Source: Clostridia bacterium (GTDB lineage: Bacteria > Bacillota > Clostridia > Christensenellales > Borkfalkiaceae). Taken from it: a DNA stretch of 64,000 bases. The stretch lies in assembly GCA_017621735.1 (NCBI GenBank), contig JAGASM010000021.1, positions 1 through 64,000 of the forward strand, written 5' to 3'. The notes under the pieces were generated by a model. The model made no database searches, had not been told where the DNA came from, and saw only the letters and a list, made by a program, of their open reading frames with translations. Below, piece by piece: positions 18,275-25,657 of the stretch; positions within the stretch are counted from its first letter, which is position 1, and every line of letters starts with the position of its first letter. The position numbers and the translations under genes are program-made.

Positions 18275-18898
18275 CTAAAATCCAAAATGTAACGGCTTTT
18301 CTTTTTTTGCCGCCCACATGCGCGCGCCTTCTTTCGCGTATGCAGTAGCAACGCCACCAGCAACATTGCCGGCAACTAATCCTACTAAACTAAGTAAAGT
18401 AGACATTGTTTGCACCCCTTGCTTATTACTTGCAAACTGTCCATGACTAACCGAACCAACGCCAGACGACGTTGCTTGCGAAGAAGATAAGCCACCCGAC
18501 GAAATACCATGACCTAAAGCTAGCACGGGATTTATACCCGCTTTTTTCATATCCTCAACCGCCGTTTGATAAAGAGAAGCCCTCATTTTTTCATCCCAAT
18601 CACGCTGAATTTGCGCTTCTTGAGCGTTAAAAGAGTTTGATTTATCTACAAGATAATTTTGCATAGCAAATTCATTAATTTGACTACGCAAAGCATTAGA
18701 ATTATCTTCCGCTTGTACTTTTTGAGGCAAAGTACCAAATCCACTAAATAAACCTCGATACGCTTCATTTGATAATTGAGTATACGGCAATTCAAAATCA
18801 CTCATGTTAGCACTAACTGAAGTAGAAAGACCTGCATTAGGAATTGTATGATTTTGACCCGTAACAGGCTCATCATATAAACCATACGTTAAACTCAT
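18275..18898 (-). CDS. Microvirus DNA pilot protein VP2
   Basis: 207 residues with the pilot-protein signature RDWDEKMRASLYQTAVEDMK followed by KAGINPVLALG (residues ~100-130). In related VP2 proteins this reads WQ..MSNTAYQ..V.DMK.AGLNP. An SSGGLSSSQATSSGVGS low-complexity stretch and a hydrophobic Ala/Gly-rich helix (LLSLVGLVAGNVAGGVATAY, residues 168-187) follow. VP2 helps inject the genome through the envelope. The gene is three bases after the 112-residue gene's stop, and the methyltransferase relic starts at its end. Confidence 0.88.
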   Translation of the reverse strand: MSLTYGLYDEPVTGQNHTIPNAGLSTSVSANMSDFELPYTQLSNEAYRGLFSGFGTLPQKVQAEDNSNALRSQINEFAMQNYLVDKSNSFNAQEAQIQRDWDEKMRASLYQTAVEDMKKAGINPVLALGHGISSGGLSSSQATSSGVGSVSHGQFASNKQGVQTMSTLLSLVGLVAGNVAGGVATAYAKEGARMWAAKKEKPLHFGF

Positions 18899-18901
18899 AA
18901 A

Positions 18902-19240
18902 CTACTCCTTTTTCTTCAATTGAGAACGGATAAGTTCGACGCTATCAACGACACGTTGAATATCTTCATAAATCGATATGATAGACTGTTCAACGTTATA
19001 TCGTTCCTCTTCCGTGGGCGTTTCCGTGGGCGCTTTTGCAGGCGGCGATTGAGTTTCCGAAGGCGTTTCCGATGTCTTAAATTTAGTCAAAGACGATCTA
19101 TCTTCCGAACAAACAGATCCAGTCATGCGAAATTCCTTGCGGAAATTTCCCGTGCGTACGAAGTTAACTATCCCGCTTATAAGCGATATAAGTCCGAGAA
19201 CTCCGTACAGTACTACAGTTAGAATCTCTTGTGTAGTCAT
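18902..19240 (-). CDS. First phage gene: 112-residue membrane protein with acidic/coiled tail
   Basis: Starts MTTQEILTVVLYGVLGLISL, a single N-terminal transmembrane helix (to about residue 29), then a basic stretch, a Thr/Pro/Glu-rich linker (residues 55-80) and a C-terminal amphipathic helix ending SQLKKKE. The ribosome site AAGGAGGT is the best in the prophage. It is the first gene after the attachment region and should be in the leading transcript. I recognise no family. A role in lysis (by membrane insertion) or as a membrane anchor is possible, unproven. Confidence 0.65.
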   Translation of the reverse strand: MTTQEILTVVLYGVLGLISLISGIVNFVRTGNFRKEFRMTGSVCSEDRSSLTKFKTSETPSETQSPPAKAPTETPTEEERYNVEQSIISIYEDIQRVVDSVELIRSQLKKKE

Positions 19241-19264
19241 GTGCTACACCTCCTTAAATTATTC

Positions 19265-19387
19265 AGATAACTGCTTCGCAAAACTATCTTTTTGAAAAGA
19301 GTTCGCGCACTTACAGAACAATCGACAAAAAGAAAAGCACGCTGAACTCTTCTCAAAAGTCTTTAACGTTTTACGAAGAGTTATCTT
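19265..19387. other. Right attachment region with nested inverted repeats (attR, contains most of attP)
   Basis: The outer arm 19265-19284 (AGATAACT, extra G, CTTCGCAAAAC) is the inverted copy of the 20 bp repeat at 19368-19387 (one extra mismatch) and, with only the bulged G, of 13745-13763. The inner arms are TTTTGAAAAGAGTTC (19290-19304) and GAACTCTTCTCAAAA (19344-19358), 14 of 15 paired, with a 39-base loop. Unpaired centres are 19285-19289 and 19359-19367. At the junction itself the arms are separated by 10 bp, so attR is not a normal 11-6-11 Xer site. Confidence 0.75.
19368..19387 (+). repeat. Right 20 bp direct repeat flanking the prophage
   Basis: GTTTTACGAAGAGTTATCTT. It carries A at the one position where the left copy has G, and this A restores symmetry with the host left arm at 13729-13739. 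Confidence 0.8.
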
Positions 19388-19458
19388 AATTCCCCATCGC
19401 CGATTTTTGTCGGCAATTTTTCTTTTTTGATGAAATTTTCATCGGGCGCCCTCTTTTA

Positions 19459-19500
19459 ACTATTCGTAAAATTGACATCTCTCTTCTATCGTGTTATAAT
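19459..19500 (+). promoter_or_regulatory. Promoter of the XerS-like gene with an abutting dif half-site
   Basis: TTGACA (19472-19477), 17 bp, TATAAT (19495-19500): a full consensus promoter. Immediately upstream and touching the -35, ACTATTCGTAAAA (19459-19471) repeats exactly the left arm of the dif-like site (13727-13739). The ATG at 19507 is where transcription should begin, so the mRNA is probably leaderless. Binding of the recombinase to the half-site could repress its own gene. Confidence 0.75.
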
Positions 19501-19506
19501 ATTGTC

Positions 19507-20559
19507 ATGAAGAAGCAATCAAATTATTACGTAGAACGAAATTTAAAAAATCTTGATCGCATTGATGAACTCTTAAATGAACTACCCTATTTTTGTGAAG
19601 ATTATTTGCGAGGCGTTGAAAACCGTACGAGTCCCCTCACACGGTTAAACTACGTCTACGATTTGCGCATCTTTTTTGATTTTCTCACAAAAAAGAAATT
19701 TCGCTCAAAGCAAGTTCAAGAAATAACGTTAGAAGATTTAGAACGCGTTACGGATACGGACGTCGAGATCTATTTGAGTTATCTTTCAAACTACACCTTT
19801 CAAGGCAAACGCCTTTCTTGCAACGAACGGGCAAAAGCGCGAAAACTCTCCTCTCTCCGTGCGATATTCAAGTACTTTTTTAACAAGGGCTTAATTGAAG
19901 TCAATCATACGGCAAAAGTCCCCACCCCCAAGTTGCATGACAAAGAAATTATCCGTTTGGAAGGAAACGAAGTTTCTACGCTGATTCATACTGCGGAAAT
20001 GGGCAACGGACTTTCGCGCCACGCAAGCGGATATCACAATAAAACTCGGGTGCGCGATACGGCAATTATTACCCTCTTTCTCGGCACGGGAATCCGTATT
20101 TCCGAACTCGTCGGGTTAAACGACGAGAGTATTGATTTTTCAAACTCCTCTTTCGTCGTTACGCGAAAAGGCGGAAATCAATCAATTTTATATTTTTCGG
20201 AGGAAGTTGGCGAAGCGCTTGCCGCCTATCTTGCGCAAAAGGAAGAAGATCCCCTCGTTCCGCCTGATGAACACGCGCTCTTCCTTTCGATGCAATACCG
20301 TAGAATTACTGTACGAGCGGTGGAAAATCTCGTCAAAAAATATGCAAAAATCGTTACTCCGTTAAAGAAAATTACCCCACACAAGCTGCGCTCCACGTAC
20401 GGTACGAATCTTTACCGAGAAACGGGCGATATTTATATTGTAGCGGACGTTCTCGGGCATCGGGACGTAAATACAACGCGAAAACACTATGCCGCAATTA
20501 CCGAGGACAACCGTCGCGCGGTTGCAAATAAGGTTAAATTGCGGAAAGACGACGAATAA
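19507..20559 (+). CDS. XerS-like tyrosine recombinase
   Basis: 350 residues with an N-terminal SAM-like core-binding domain (MPYFCEDYL-type start at residue 25, LNYVYDLRIFFDFL near 44) and a catalytic domain. The catalytic set is visible: Arg in GTGIRISEL (near 200), Lys in VTRKGGNQS, HKLRSTYG (near 298), and LGHRDVNTTRKHY with the Tyr nucleophile near 328. Length and N-terminal pattern resemble streptococcal XerS more than XerC/XerD (~300 residues). Like XerS it lies next to a dif-like palindrome. I infer that it resolves chromosome dimers and served the phage as integrase. It is outside the repeats and on the opposite strand from the phage genes, so it is host-encoded. Confidence 0.8.
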   Translation: MKKQSNYYVERNLKNLDRIDELLNELPYFCEDYLRGVENRTSPLTRLNYVYDLRIFFDFLTKKKFRSKQVQEITLEDLERVTDTDVEIYLSYLSNYTFQGKRLSCNERAKARKLSSLRAIFKYFFNKGLIEVNHTAKVPTPKLHDKEIIRLEGNEVSTLIHTAEMGNGLSRHASGYHNKTRVRDTAIITLFLGTGIRISELVGLNDESIDFSNSSFVVTRKGGNQSILYFSEEVGEALAAYLAQKEEDPLVPPDEHALFLSMQYRRITVRAVENLVKKYAKIVTPLKKITPHKLRSTYGTNLYRETGDIYIVADVLGHRDVNTTRKHYAAITEDNRRAVANKVKLRKDDE

Positions 20560-20560
20560 T

Positions 20561-21781
20561 ATGCAAGAAAATACAGAAAAAATATACGTGATTCAACCCC
20601 TATTTCACGATCAAAATAACAGTGTGTTGCACGATGAGATCGTTGCGCTTATTGAGAGCGCCGGCGCGGAATATGCGGGAACAATTTACCAAAATATTCG
20701 TGAAATCAATCCCGCCACCTTTATCGGAGAAGGAAAACTAACCGAACTGCGCGAAAGATTAGACGGACTTGATTTGACCGTATTATTCAACGGCGAACTT
20801 TCCCCTTCGCAAACGTTAAATATTTCCGCAGCGCTTGACGGTAAGAAGGTCATTGACCGTACAACGCTAATTTTAGATATTTTCGCCTTACGTGCGCAAA
20901 GCAGCGAAGGAAAAATACAAGTAGAACTCGCTCAATTACGCTACTTATACCCTCGCTTAAAGGGAAAAGGCGAGGCGCTTTCCCGCCTTGGCGGTGGAAT
21001 CGGCACTCGAGGCCCCGGCGAAACACAGTTGGAAACGGATCGTCGGCACATCCGCACGCGTATTCATGCACTCGAACAAAAACTTGACGAAACGGAAAAA
21101 CGGCGCTCCATGCAAGTAGAGCGCCGCAAAAAAGACCGCGTAAAGACCATTGCTCTCGTCGGATATACCAACACAGGTAAATCGACTCTATTAAATTACG
21201 TTACGGGGGCAAACGTGCTTGCAAAAAACGCCCTTTTCGCCACCCTTGATCCAACGGCTCGCAGTTTTGAGATTGAGGGCGTGGAATTTTTAATGGTTGA
21301 TACCGTCGGTTTTTTACAAAGTCTTCCTCACCACTTGATCAAAGCCTTCCGTTCCACTTTGGAAAGCGCACTTCATTGCGACCTTGCGCTTATCGTTTGC
21401 GACGGTGGCGGCGATTATCAAATGCAACTTGATACCACGTTATCGACGCTTCAAGATATGAATTTCCACTCCCCTTATCTTGTCGTCGTCAATCAGTGCG
21501 ATAAGTTAACCGACCTATCCGCCTTTCCCAAAGACGCCGTATGTATTTCGGCGAAAACAGGACAGGGCGTCGACGCGTTAAAAGAAAGAATTTTCCATGC
21601 GTTAAAAGATGATTTTTTGCGAGTTCGCCTCACTGTTCCGTATGAAAAAATGTCCGAATATGCGTCGGTACGCTCACTCGTTACCGAACGCACGGTCGAA
21701 TATACCGATTTCGGCGCGGAAATCGACGCGATCGTCCCTACCGTCTATTCGGAAAAAGTAAAACCCTTTCTAAATAAATAA
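20561..21781 (+). CDS. hflX: GTPase HflX
   Basis: HflX is a ribosome-associated GTPase that splits stalled or hibernating 70S ribosomes. The 406-residue protein has the N-terminal ND1-type domain (through ~170, with the glycine-rich RLGGGIGTRGPGETQLETD), then the G domain: G1 GYTNTGKSTLLN, G3 DTVGFLQSLP and G4 NQCDKL. The ATG at 20561 begins one base after the recombinase stop, so the two genes are probably co-transcribed. An in-frame ATG at 20489 inside the recombinase gene is unlikely to be used. A terminator follows directly. Confidence 0.93.
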   Translation: MQENTEKIYVIQPLFHDQNNSVLHDEIVALIESAGAEYAGTIYQNIREINPATFIGEGKLTELRERLDGLDLTVLFNGELSPSQTLNISAALDGKKVIDRTTLILDIFALRAQSSEGKIQVELAQLRYLYPRLKGKGEALSRLGGGIGTRGPGETQLETDRRHIRTRIHALEQKLDETEKRRSMQVERRKKDRVKTIALVGYTNTGKSTLLNYVTGANVLAKNALFATLDPTARSFEIEGVEFLMVDTVGFLQSLPHHLIKAFRSTLESALHCDLALIVCDGGGDYQMQLDTTLSTLQDMNFHSPYLVVVNQCDKLTDLSAFPKDAVCISAKTGQGVDALKERIFHALKDDFLRVRLTVPYEKMSEYASVRSLVTERTVEYTDFGAEIDAIVPTVYSEKVKPFLNK

Positions 21782-21810
21782 AAGCGCTTGGCATAGCCAA
21801 GCGCTTTTTT
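21781..21810 (+). terminator. Terminator after hflX
   Basis: AAAGCGCTTGGC and GCCAAGCGCTTT pair around ATA, followed by T residues. It sits between the convergent hflX and the lipoprotein gene. Confidence 0.9.
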
Positions 21811-21821
21811 CTAACCGCACG

Positions 21822-23330
21822 TTACGTTGTCCCATTTTTTCTAGCATCCTTTCGTGCGGTCAAATACTCTTTTGCCGCGTTTGCCGCTTCGTCTAAAGCC
21901 TGTTCAAACGCCGTCTTATATGATTGCATTCCGTTGATTACCGACGCTTTTCTCTCTTCTATCGCCGCCAACTCCTCTTCCGACAAATCTTTTTCGATTA
22001 AATCAAGATATTCATCCGCCTTTTGTTGAAGGAAGTTTGCCTTCTCGCGCAGGACTTTGACGTCCAACGTCTCCCCTTCAAGAATAGCGTCAAACTCGGT
22101 TAAAACGTCCTTTAAGTCGGCCGTCGCCGTATTCAATACGGATATGACGCTGCTCGGTAACACGCTAAAAGCCGTTTCTACACTCGTCAAAATTTGCCGC
22201 GCGCTTTCTACCGCACGCTCAACTTGCGGTTTGTATTCCGCCGCCATCTCGCTGACTTTCTCTTTGATGACAAGTTCCGCGGAAGCAAGCGCTTCGCTCA
22301 AAGCGTTTTTTGTTTGCTCCAATGCGTCCGAAGCGGGCGTATTCTTAAACAAGCGATCCGCGTATGCCTCGATACTCTGTAAGGTAACCTCTCCATCTGC
22401 GTTTTTAAGCGGCTCGGACGACTGCATGCCAAGCGCAGAAACAACCGCGTCGATTTGCTCTTCGCTGAACGGATATTTTTCCGCTTTTGCGCCTAATTCG
22501 GCTACGTCGCACACGACGTCAAACCCCTTTGCTGCCGAGGCATACATTTGATATACGCCCCCGTAATACGCCGTCAACGGGTGGGTTAATACTTTTTCGA
22601 GGTAGAATTGCGTATAGACACCGTAAACCGCAAGTTGTGTTGCCTGCTCGTAAACGGCGAGCGCTTTTATCTTTGCTTGCTCATACGCGTCGGTTGCAAA
22701 CGCTTCGATTTGCGGATGTAATTCTTTTAATTTTTGAATGAGTTCCGAATCGTCGAGCTCCGCCGCCGCCTCCAAAGAAAGATCTCCTTTTTCCGATACG
22801 GAAAGCGCAAGTTTGAACTTTTGTACTGACATCGACTGAATTGCCGCATTGTTTGGAAATTGATTTTTTATTTCTTCCATTTTGCGGAGAAGAGAATACG
22901 CCCCCTTTCCGTCCGTCGTTACCGACAATCCGAGATTTGCAGCGGTTGCGGAAACGGTAGCGTTGACCTTCTCCAACAACTCGCTCGCAAACTCATCGTC
23001 ATCTGACGCGATCAGCGTGTCGATTACCTTGTTCTCTTCGTCAAGATAGCCGTACTCAATGGCAAGATCGGTTATTTTTGCAATCGCGTCGTCAATCGAC
23101 GTACCTTCGATTCCCGTTTCTTCATATAACAGTACTTGTCCGTCTTCATTTTCCCCGCGCACACTGACAACTTGATTTTTTTCATCGACGATCAATTCGA
23201 TTGCGGGATTGATATCAAGACTGACGTACGCCCCCTTTGCTTGCGGCTCTCCTTCTCCGCAAGCGGCAAGCGCAAAAGACGTGCCGAGAAGAATTGCGGA
23301 AAGCGTAATTGCACCGAGATTCTTTTTCAT
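21822..23330 (-). CDS. Lipoprotein with an RsgI-type extracytoplasmic domain
   Basis: The 502-residue protein begins with a lipoprotein signal ending LLGTSFALAAC (Cys23 lipidated). Residues ~33-120 (AYVSLDINPAIELIVDEKNQ, then VVSVRGENEDG) match the extracellular domain of RsgI-type anti-sigma factors, including the Asn-Pro step where those proteins are known to self-cleave. The rest is long, Ala/Glu-rich and helical. The anti-sigma gene 63 bp upstream carries the same domain (LEINPAVSF). I infer a secreted paralogue that may compete with or tune the membrane sensor. The ligand is unknown. It is third in an operon after the sigma factor and the anti-sigma gene. Confidence 0.7.
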   Translation of the reverse strand: MKKNLGAITLSAILLGTSFALAACGEGEPQAKGAYVSLDINPAIELIVDEKNQVVSVRGENEDGQVLLYEETGIEGTSIDDAIAKITDLAIEYGYLDEENKVIDTLIASDDDEFASELLEKVNATVSATAANLGLSVTTDGKGAYSLLRKMEEIKNQFPNNAAIQSMSVQKFKLALSVSEKGDLSLEAAAELDDSELIQKLKELHPQIEAFATDAYEQAKIKALAVYEQATQLAVYGVYTQFYLEKVLTHPLTAYYGGVYQMYASAAKGFDVVCDVAELGAKAEKYPFSEEQIDAVVSALGMQSSEPLKNADGEVTLQSIEAYADRLFKNTPASDALEQTKNALSEALASAELVIKEKVSEMAAEYKPQVERAVESARQILTSVETAFSVLPSSVISVLNTATADLKDVLTEFDAILEGETLDVKVLREKANFLQQKADEYLDLIEKDLSEEELAAIEERKASVINGMQSYKTAFEQALDEAANAAKEYLTARKDARKNGTT

Positions 23331-23393
23331 AAAAATACCTCCGTTTTCGATGTTTTCTACTCATTAAACAACGACGGAGGCATTTTTATTGCA

Positions 23394-24770
23394 TCAATTT
23401 ATTTTTTCTTTCCAAAAATTATCAAACGAGCCGTAATTTTCTAAAATATCATTGCAAAATTGCTCGTAATCAGCGGATGAAATTTGTTCCCGCTCCCTTT
23501 CGTACTCCTCAATATACCGTTCCGCCCGCTCTTCTCCAACCGATTTTACTGCGGAATGAATTTTTTCAAGATATTCGTCGGTTGTTTGAGGTACGGAAAC
23601 GAGCGTTTCAAATTTTGATACGTCGCACCCAACGTTTTTCAACATGCCGATAAACGTTACCGCGGAACTTGAAAACTGCTCTTTGGAAAGGGATTCGAAC
23701 AGTTCGCTCAAGTTGAGGTCAAGCAAGGACGCATACACGTCCGCCGTCGACGAAAACGCCTCTAAACTGTCCAGCCGAACCCCGTACTTTTCCTCATACT
23801 CATCGAGAAGCATTTGCATTTCTTCCATCAAATTTGCAAATTCCCCTTGATATTCCGCGTGTATATATTGTTTGAGCGACCAAAAATCGGTTGGAATCGG
23901 ATACGTCGGATTTTGCGGATGCATCATAATTTGATAGGCGCAGAGTCTAATTTGCGTCAGAGCGTGCAAGTTTTCGACAATCGCCGTCGAATAGTCTAAC
24001 AAATCGCTTTTAATCAAATCAAACAGTTGCGCTTGCAACACGTATTCGTCGTAACGCGCTTGCAATAATTCAATGCTCGCTTGTTCCACATATCGCTCCC
24101 CGTACGTCTCCGAGTAAGATTGTACCTTATCCGCCAACGCATTGAGCGAATCAACGCTTTCTACGCCGATCCGATTTGTAAATTCAATAAGAGGTAAAAC
24201 CTCTTCAACGACGATAGCAAAAATTCCACGATCCTTAAAATAACCGCTCAACTGTCCGCTTGTTGCGGAAAGCAACTCCTTGCTCGCTTCATCCCCGCAA
24301 CTCAATCGCACAGCACTGCCCTGTGCCGCTACATCTAAATACCCGAGTTTTGCCGCGCAGTCGGTATAAATGACGGCTGCGTCCGATATATTTGCGCCTT
24401 TTAATTTGATTAACGTATCGTCAAAGGAAAGAACGACGTCCGCATCCTCATTGAGCGCGCTCACCGACTCAACGGTGCCCTCTTCATCCGTTACAAATGA
24501 AACCGCAGGATTGATTTCAAGCGAAAAAACAAAACGTTCGATCGGAGAATGAGGCGTAAGGATTCCAAGCCCACCTAAAACGGAGAAAACGACAAGTAAG
24601 ACGGCGACGAAACATGCGATTGCCCAAACGATCCCCTTTCGCCTTACGAGCACGTTTCCGCCCATAACCTCATCGCCGGAAGTCGGGATCGGCGCAAGGC
24701 GTACGCCGTCGTCTAACGGCGGTATTTGTGCGTCTAATTCTTCTTTTAAGCGTTTTTTCCACGACTTCAT
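23394..24770 (-). CDS. Membrane-bound RsgI-like anti-sigma factor
   Basis: 458 residues: a short cytoplasmic N-terminus (~47 residues), one transmembrane helix (IVWAIACFVAVLLVVFSVLG, residues ~49-70), then an outside domain starting FSLEINPAVSFVTDEEGTVE. This is the RsgI-type layout with an Asn-Pro step; RsgI factors of Clostridium are known to self-cleave at such a site to pass on a signal. A long helical C-terminal part (residues 170-458) with no recognised binding module may be the sensor. The start overlaps the sigma gene by four bases (ATGA). I infer that it holds the adjacent sigma factor until an outside cue arrives. Confidence 0.75.
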   Translation of the reverse strand: MKSWKKRLKEELDAQIPPLDDGVRLAPIPTSGDEVMGGNVLVRRKGIVWAIACFVAVLLVVFSVLGGLGILTPHSPIERFVFSLEINPAVSFVTDEEGTVESVSALNEDADVVLSFDDTLIKLKGANISDAAVIYTDCAAKLGYLDVAAQGSAVRLSCGDEASKELLSATSGQLSGYFKDRGIFAIVVEEVLPLIEFTNRIGVESVDSLNALADKVQSYSETYGERYVEQASIELLQARYDEYVLQAQLFDLIKSDLLDYSTAIVENLHALTQIRLCAYQIMMHPQNPTYPIPTDFWSLKQYIHAEYQGEFANLMEEMQMLLDEYEEKYGVRLDSLEAFSSTADVYASLLDLNLSELFESLSKEQFSSSAVTFIGMLKNVGCDVSKFETLVSVPQTTDEYLEKIHSAVKSVGEERAERYIEEYEREREQISSADYEQFCNDILENYGSFDNFWKEKIN

Positions 24771-25294
24771 TTTCTTTCTTCCTCCTTTAAGTATTTTTTT
24801 AATTTTTCTACCGCCCTTTTATACTTGGAAGTAACCGTTCCAAGCGGACAGTTCAACATCTTTGCAATCTCTTTGTGTTTGTACGACCATATAACGTGAA
24901 GAACGATCAACCGTTTTTCTTCGTCGCTTAACACGCGGTTCATCGCATCCGTAATACTATCGCGCAAAACTGCAACGTCGATTACGCTTTCCTCTTCCGT
25001 TTGCGTGTAATTTTGCGTCCGGTACGTACGTTTGCGCAATTCGTTCAATGCGGTATTTTTTGCAATTTGTAAAATCCAAGCGAGTCCGTTCGAACCGACT
25101 CGATATTGCGAGATGCACGTTTTAATCTTCATATAAACGTCTTGCATTGCGTCTTCGCAGTCGGCGTAATTTGTAAGGTAGGTCGATAAAAACGCATAAA
25201 CGCCGCGTTTTGTTTCAAGATATAGTTTTTCAAACGCACGGTTGTCGCCTTGGGAGATAAGGTATAGCAAACCGTCAATTTCTCGCTTATTCAT
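24767..25294 (-). CDS. ECF-type RNA polymerase sigma factor
   Basis: 175 residues with sigma region 2 (ENCDAMQDVYMKIK-like segment ADCEDAMQDVYMKIKT near residues 44-60) and region 4 (LSDEEKRLIVLHVIWSYKHK, then EIAKMLNCPLGTVTSKYKRA, a helix-turn-helix for the -35 element). It is first in a three-gene operon with its anti-sigma factor and a paralogous lipoprotein. It should respond to an envelope or polysaccharide signal; the regulon is unknown. Confidence 0.88.
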   Translation of the reverse strand: MNKREIDGLLYLISQGDNRAFEKLYLETKRGVYAFLSTYLTNYADCEDAMQDVYMKIKTCISQYRVGSNGLAWILQIAKNTALNELRKRTYRTQNYTQTEEESVIDVAVLRDSITDAMNRVLSDEEKRLIVLHVIWSYKHKEIAKMLNCPLGTVTSKYKRAVEKLKKYLKEEERK

Positions 25295-25396
25295 AGCTCA
25301 CCTGAACGAGATTATCATTACGCCTATTAAACGCATAAAACTTGTATTTTATTGCACGAAACAAAAAAAATGCGCGGCATACAGCCACGCAAGCAA

Positions 25397-25579
25397 TTAT
25401 TCGTGATATTCTTTCGGGTCGGTATACAATTTATCAATTCGAATGGAGGCAAACTCTTTTACGTCCAAACACTTTCCGCAGTTATCGCATACTTTGCTTG
25501 GATCCAAGTCGCATATTTCACATTCCAAGCAACCGTCGCATTCTTTTTCGTCATCTAATACACACATCATACGTTCCAT
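25397..25579 (-). CDS. Small cysteine-rich protein (metal or zinc ribbon type)
   Basis: 60 residues from MERMMCVLDDEKECDGCLEC, then CDLDPSKVCDNCGKCL. Two paired CxxC motifs make a likely metal-binding fold. A -10 TATAAT lies at 25598-25603, so an upstream ATG at 25597 falls at or before the transcription start; the ATG at 25579, behind AGAGGA, is therefore chosen. The protein is common beside lexA in Clostridia but has no known function. It is divergent from lexA. Confidence 0.7.
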   Translation of the reverse strand: MERMMCVLDDEKECDGCLECEICDLDPSKVCDNCGKCLDVKEFASIRIDKLYTDPKEYHE

Positions 25580-25597
25580 ATCCGTTCCTCTTTTCAT

Positions 25598-25626
25598 ATT
25601 ATACCGCTATTTTCGAAAAAAAACAA
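25598..25626 (-). promoter_or_regulatory. Promoter of the cysteine-rich protein gene
   Basis: On the minus strand: -35 TTGTTT (25621-25626), 17 bp, -10 TATAAT (25598-25603). Confidence 0.7.
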
Positions 25627-25657
25627 TTCTTTTTACGAAAAAAGAAAAAAATTTTTA

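Larger units (their letters stand above)
13745..19367 (-). mobile_element. Integrated Microviridae (gokushovirus-like) prophage, about 5.62 kb
   Basis: A complete microvirus gene set lies on the minus strand between the 20 bp repeats: a small membrane protein, VP2 pilot protein, a decayed methyltransferase, a 73-residue protein, a J-like packaging protein, VP3 scaffold, VP1 major capsid and VP4 HUH replication protein. The length, 5623 bp between equivalent repeat positions, is one circular genome. One more small gene is on the plus strand. The element carries no integrase and lies in a dif-like site next to a host XerS-like recombinase. The capsid and replication frames are intact, so it may still be functional. 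Confidence 0.9.

Noticed and set aside
17916-18317. A 133-codon intact protein from the methyltransferase start
   Set aside because: After PPCT the frame reads unrelated codons and runs past the next gene's start; the family sequence continues in another frame, so it is treated as a pseudogene.
13745-19387. 20 bp repeats as a transposon target duplication
   Set aside because: No transposase or terminal inverted repeats; the gene set is a full microvirus and the repeats are part of a dif-like site.
19507-20559. The tyrosine recombinase as the phage integrase
   Set aside because: It lies outside the direct repeats, reads opposite to the phage, has its own host-like promoter and is coupled to hflX; it looks like a host XerS-like protein.
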